From: Bacillota bacterium
GTDB taxonomy: Bacteria; Bacillota; Clostridia; Oscillospirales; Acutalibacteraceae
DNA length: 5,654 bases
Direction of reading: 5' to 3'
NCBI GenBank assembly: GCA_023412845.1
Contig: JAEZRH010000131.1
Coordinates: forward strand, 1-5,654
Below are positions 4,466 through 5,654 of this stretch, piece after piece; position 1 is the first letter of the stretch; every line of letters begins with the position of its first letter. A program made the translations under genes and the position numbers. The notes beneath the pieces are model-generated. The model ran no database searches. It was not told where the DNA came from and saw nothing but the letters and a program-made list of their open reading frames with translations.

Positions 4466-4977
4466 AAATCGCGGTTCTCGGATACAGCGGCAGCGGCAAA
4501 TCGACGCTTGCGAAACAGCTGGCCGATTTTTATCAAATTCCGGTGCTGTTTCTCGACACGGTTCAGTTTTTACCGGGCTGGCAAGAGCGGAACAGGGAAG
4601 AAGCCCTGACTACCGTCCGTGATTTTATGAAAAACGATTCCTGGGTGATCGACGGCAATTACAGCGAGTTCCTGCAGAAAGAAAGGCTGGAGCAGGCGGA
4701 TCAGATCCTGATTTTGAATTTTTCCCGCGGGGTCTGTCTCTTCCGGGCGCTGAACCGGTATTTTAACAACCGGGGCCGGACCCGTGAAAGCATGGCGGCC
4801 GGGTGTGCGGAAAAAATAGACCTGGAATTTATCTGGTGGATTTTGTACGAGGGAAGAACCAGCGAGAAACGCGCCTGCTATAAGCGGATCGCGGCCCGGT
4901 ATCGGGAGAAGACACATTTTTTGAAAGACCCGGGGCAGGTGGACGCGTTTATGGCAAAGGCAAAACTTTTTGCTTAA
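4462..4977 (+). CDS. P-loop nucleoside-kinase-like protein, FlaR (topology modulation protein) family, 171 aa
   Basis: A Walker A motif GYSGSGKST at residues 7-15 sits right after the first strand (MKIAVL), as in adenylate/shikimate-kinase-like P-loop proteins. LDTVQFLPGWQERN (31-44) and WVIDGNYS (61-68) are the hallmarks of the family annotated as FlaR or DNA topology modulation protein. LILNF (83-87) follows as a further core strand, and the Arg-rich region near 104-150 would serve as lid. The biochemical role of the family is poorly defined despite the name; a small-molecule or nucleotide kinase is the likely activity. An RBS GAGGAGAAAG (4451-4460) lies inside the end of the GNAT gene, with a 4-base ATGA overlap. 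This start region is nearly perfectly complementary to the pyrimidine tract of the left sRNA, so it may be a target for translational control. Confidence 0.85.
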   Translation: MKIAVLGYSGSGKSTLAKQLADFYQIPVLFLDTVQFLPGWQERNREEALTTVRDFMKNDSWVIDGNYSEFLQKERLEQADQILILNFSRGVCLFRALNRYFNNRGRTRESMAAGCAEKIDLEFIWWILYEGRTSEKRACYKRIAARYREKTHFLKDPGQVDAFMAKAKLFA

Positions 4978-5023
4978 AAGAAGGTGGCACCTGTGGCAGA
5001 AAGCCGCGCCGCGCAAACAGGGA

Positions 5024-5053
5024 TTGCCAATTCCGCCCGGAAAGGGCTACAAT
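5024..5053 (+). promoter_or_regulatory. Promoter of the AbrB-family gene
   Basis: TTGCCA (5024-5029), an 18-base spacer and TACAAT (5048-5053) fit a sigma-A promoter, leaving a leader of about 50 bases. AbrB-family regulators commonly bind their own promoter; the AT-rich leader (5054-5090) would be the place, but no clear operator is visible. The gap 4978-5108 contains nothing else I can support. Confidence 0.5.
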
Positions 5054-5108
5054 AGAATAAAAGTTATACAGATCATATTCTTCATACTTTGAAAGGACGT
5101 GAAACCGC

Positions 5109-5348
5109 ATGACCTCCCCAAAAGGAAAGTACGCCTGGACAGTCAAGGTGGGTGAAAAAGGGCAGTTTGTGATCCCGAAGGAAGCAAGGGATCTCTTCCA
5201 TATTAAGCCGGGCGATACGCTGATCGTTCTGGCCGATATCGAGCAGGGCATTGCGATCCCGCCGCGGGAGATGTTCGAAAAACTATCGCGGATCGTTTTC
5301 CCGGAAAGGGAATCCGGCGAAAAAGCTTCGGAAGACAAGGGGGAATAG
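5109..5348 (+). CDS. AbrB/MazE/SpoVT-family DNA-binding transcriptional regulator, 79 aa
   Basis: The N-terminal half is a complete swapped-hairpin AbrB domain: WTVKVGEKGQFVIPKEARDL (residues 10-29) followed by FHIKPGDTLIVLADIEQGIA (30-49). The KGQ-x-VIP-KEAR and I-K-PGD signatures are diagnostic. The C-terminal 25-30 residues are charged and probably disordered or for oligomerisation. Such proteins act as dimers or tetramers on AT-rich DNA. In Clostridia, members with this KYxWTVKVGEKGQ start are, as I recall, often found beside ABC transporter or membrane-protein genes that they control, but here the following DNA belongs to a convergent peptidase gene, so no target can be named. An RBS AAAGGA (5091-5096) is a little far from the ATG (12 bases), but no better start exists. 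No MazF-type toxin gene follows, so this is not a toxin-antitoxin pair within the window. Confidence 0.9.
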   Translation: MTSPKGKYAWTVKVGEKGQFVIPKEARDLFHIKPGDTLIVLADIEQGIAIPPREMFEKLSRIVFPERESGEKASEDKGE

Positions 5349-5384
5349 CCATGCCCGGGTCTGGTTCATCGTCGCTTATTTCAG

Positions 5385-5408
5385 GCCGCCCATGCCGGCG
5401 GTTTATTT
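5385..5408. terminator. Weak bidirectional hairpin between AbrB gene and P1 peptidase
   Basis: CCGCC (5386-5390) pairs with GGCGG (5397-5401), followed on plus by TTTATTTA. It lies 37 bases after the AbrB-family stop and overlaps the end of the convergent peptidase frame, a sensible spot for termination, but the stem is only 5 bp. Confidence 0.35.
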
Positions 5409-5654
5409 ACTTGCCCTGCTGGCCGCATTTGCCGGGCCCTTCTCGTTTATGAGACCGCCGTCAGGATACCGGTTGTTCGATATCTGCTGTTCGGCCGGAA
5501 ATAGATCCCGGAAAGCCGGAAAACCGGCAAGCGGTTTCGCCCGCATGACGCCCTGCAGAATGGCGTTTTCCACCGAGCGCGCCGCCAGAACGGCGGCCGT
5601 GTGAAATTCGCCTTCACCTTGCCTGTGGCCATGGTGAAAATCGTATCCCCGTCG
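5403..5654 (-). pseudogene. P1-family (DmpA/BapA-like) aminopeptidase, C-terminal part, frameshifted; 5' end outside window
   Basis: Read on minus from the window edge, one frame gives DGDTIFTMATGKVKA, the Ser/Thr-loop signature of the DmpA-type P1 peptidases (N-terminal nucleophile hydrolases, self-cleaving). That frame then turns into Arg/Pro-rich nonsense. A second frame beginning at EFHTAAVLAARSVENAI (from about 5609) continues with LQGVMRAKPLAGFPAFRDLF, which looks like the normal C-terminal helix and the conserved PAxRDL ending of the same family, then a tail of about 30 residues to a TAA at 5405-5403. Joining the two needs one extra base near 5605-5615, so there is a 1-base deletion, either a real pseudogene or a sequencing error. 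The catalytic part lies outside the window. The gene converges on the AbrB-family gene. The family call rests on the two short motifs. Confidence 0.68.

Noticed and set aside
5251..5604. Plus-strand 117-codon ORF overlapping the AbrB-family gene end
   Set aside because: The composition is a frame shadow of the AbrB-family gene and then of the minus-strand peptidase; no RBS.

Overview
The window looks like part of a chromosome from a moderately GC-rich Firmicute, probably a gut-type Clostridia (Oscillospiraceae-like). The reasons are a FeoB ferrous-iron transporter followed by a tiny FeoB-associated Cys-rich membrane protein, an AbrB/SpoVT-type regulator, AGGAG-like ribosome binding sites and many rho-independent hairpins. 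The taxon is inferred from gene content; no rRNA or marker gene is present.

Layout. Positions 2-886 (+) hold the 3' end of feoB and a 52-residue FeoB-associated protein. Positions 962-1567 (+) hold a HAD-family hydrolase with an odd motif I. Positions 1568-2835 have no plus-strand gene. This stretch carries two homologous ~150-nt units in opposite orientation (about 1596-1746 on minus, 2570-2716 on plus), which I interpret as structured small RNA genes. Between them, on minus, is a gene for a 105-residue single-pass membrane protein (1937-2254). Positions 2896-3699 (+) hold an alpha/beta hydrolase. Positions 3911-4977 (+) hold a two-gene operon behind a good sigma-A-type promoter: a GNAT acetyltransferase overlapping a FlaR/adenylate-kinase-like P-loop protein by ATGA. 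Positions 5109-5348 (+) hold an AbrB-family regulator with its own promoter. Positions 5403-5654 (-) hold the C-terminal part of a P1-family (DmpA-like) peptidase that appears frameshifted.

The most interesting element is the sRNA pair. Each copy has an outward-facing TATACT -10 box, then a 34-nt hairpin, a 15-nt conserved linker, a 13-nt hairpin, a ~25-nt pyrimidine-rich single-stranded tract and a GC-rich terminator with a T-run. Differences between copies within the hairpins preserve pairing (C-G to U-A in hairpin 1; U-G to U-A and U-A to G-U in hairpin 2). The pyrimidine tract is the complement of a Shine-Dalgarno plus AUG, the design known from streptococcal csRNAs. In the left copy it is nearly perfectly complementary to the start region of the FlaR-like gene in this same window. 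The opposite strand of each copy can be read as a small ORF with a good RBS; I take this as a mirror image of the anti-SD/anti-AUG tract.

The other genes look like ordinary independent units: iron uptake, two hydrolases, an acetyltransferase/P-loop pair and a transition-state-type regulator. No tRNA, rRNA, CRISPR array or transposase gene was seen.
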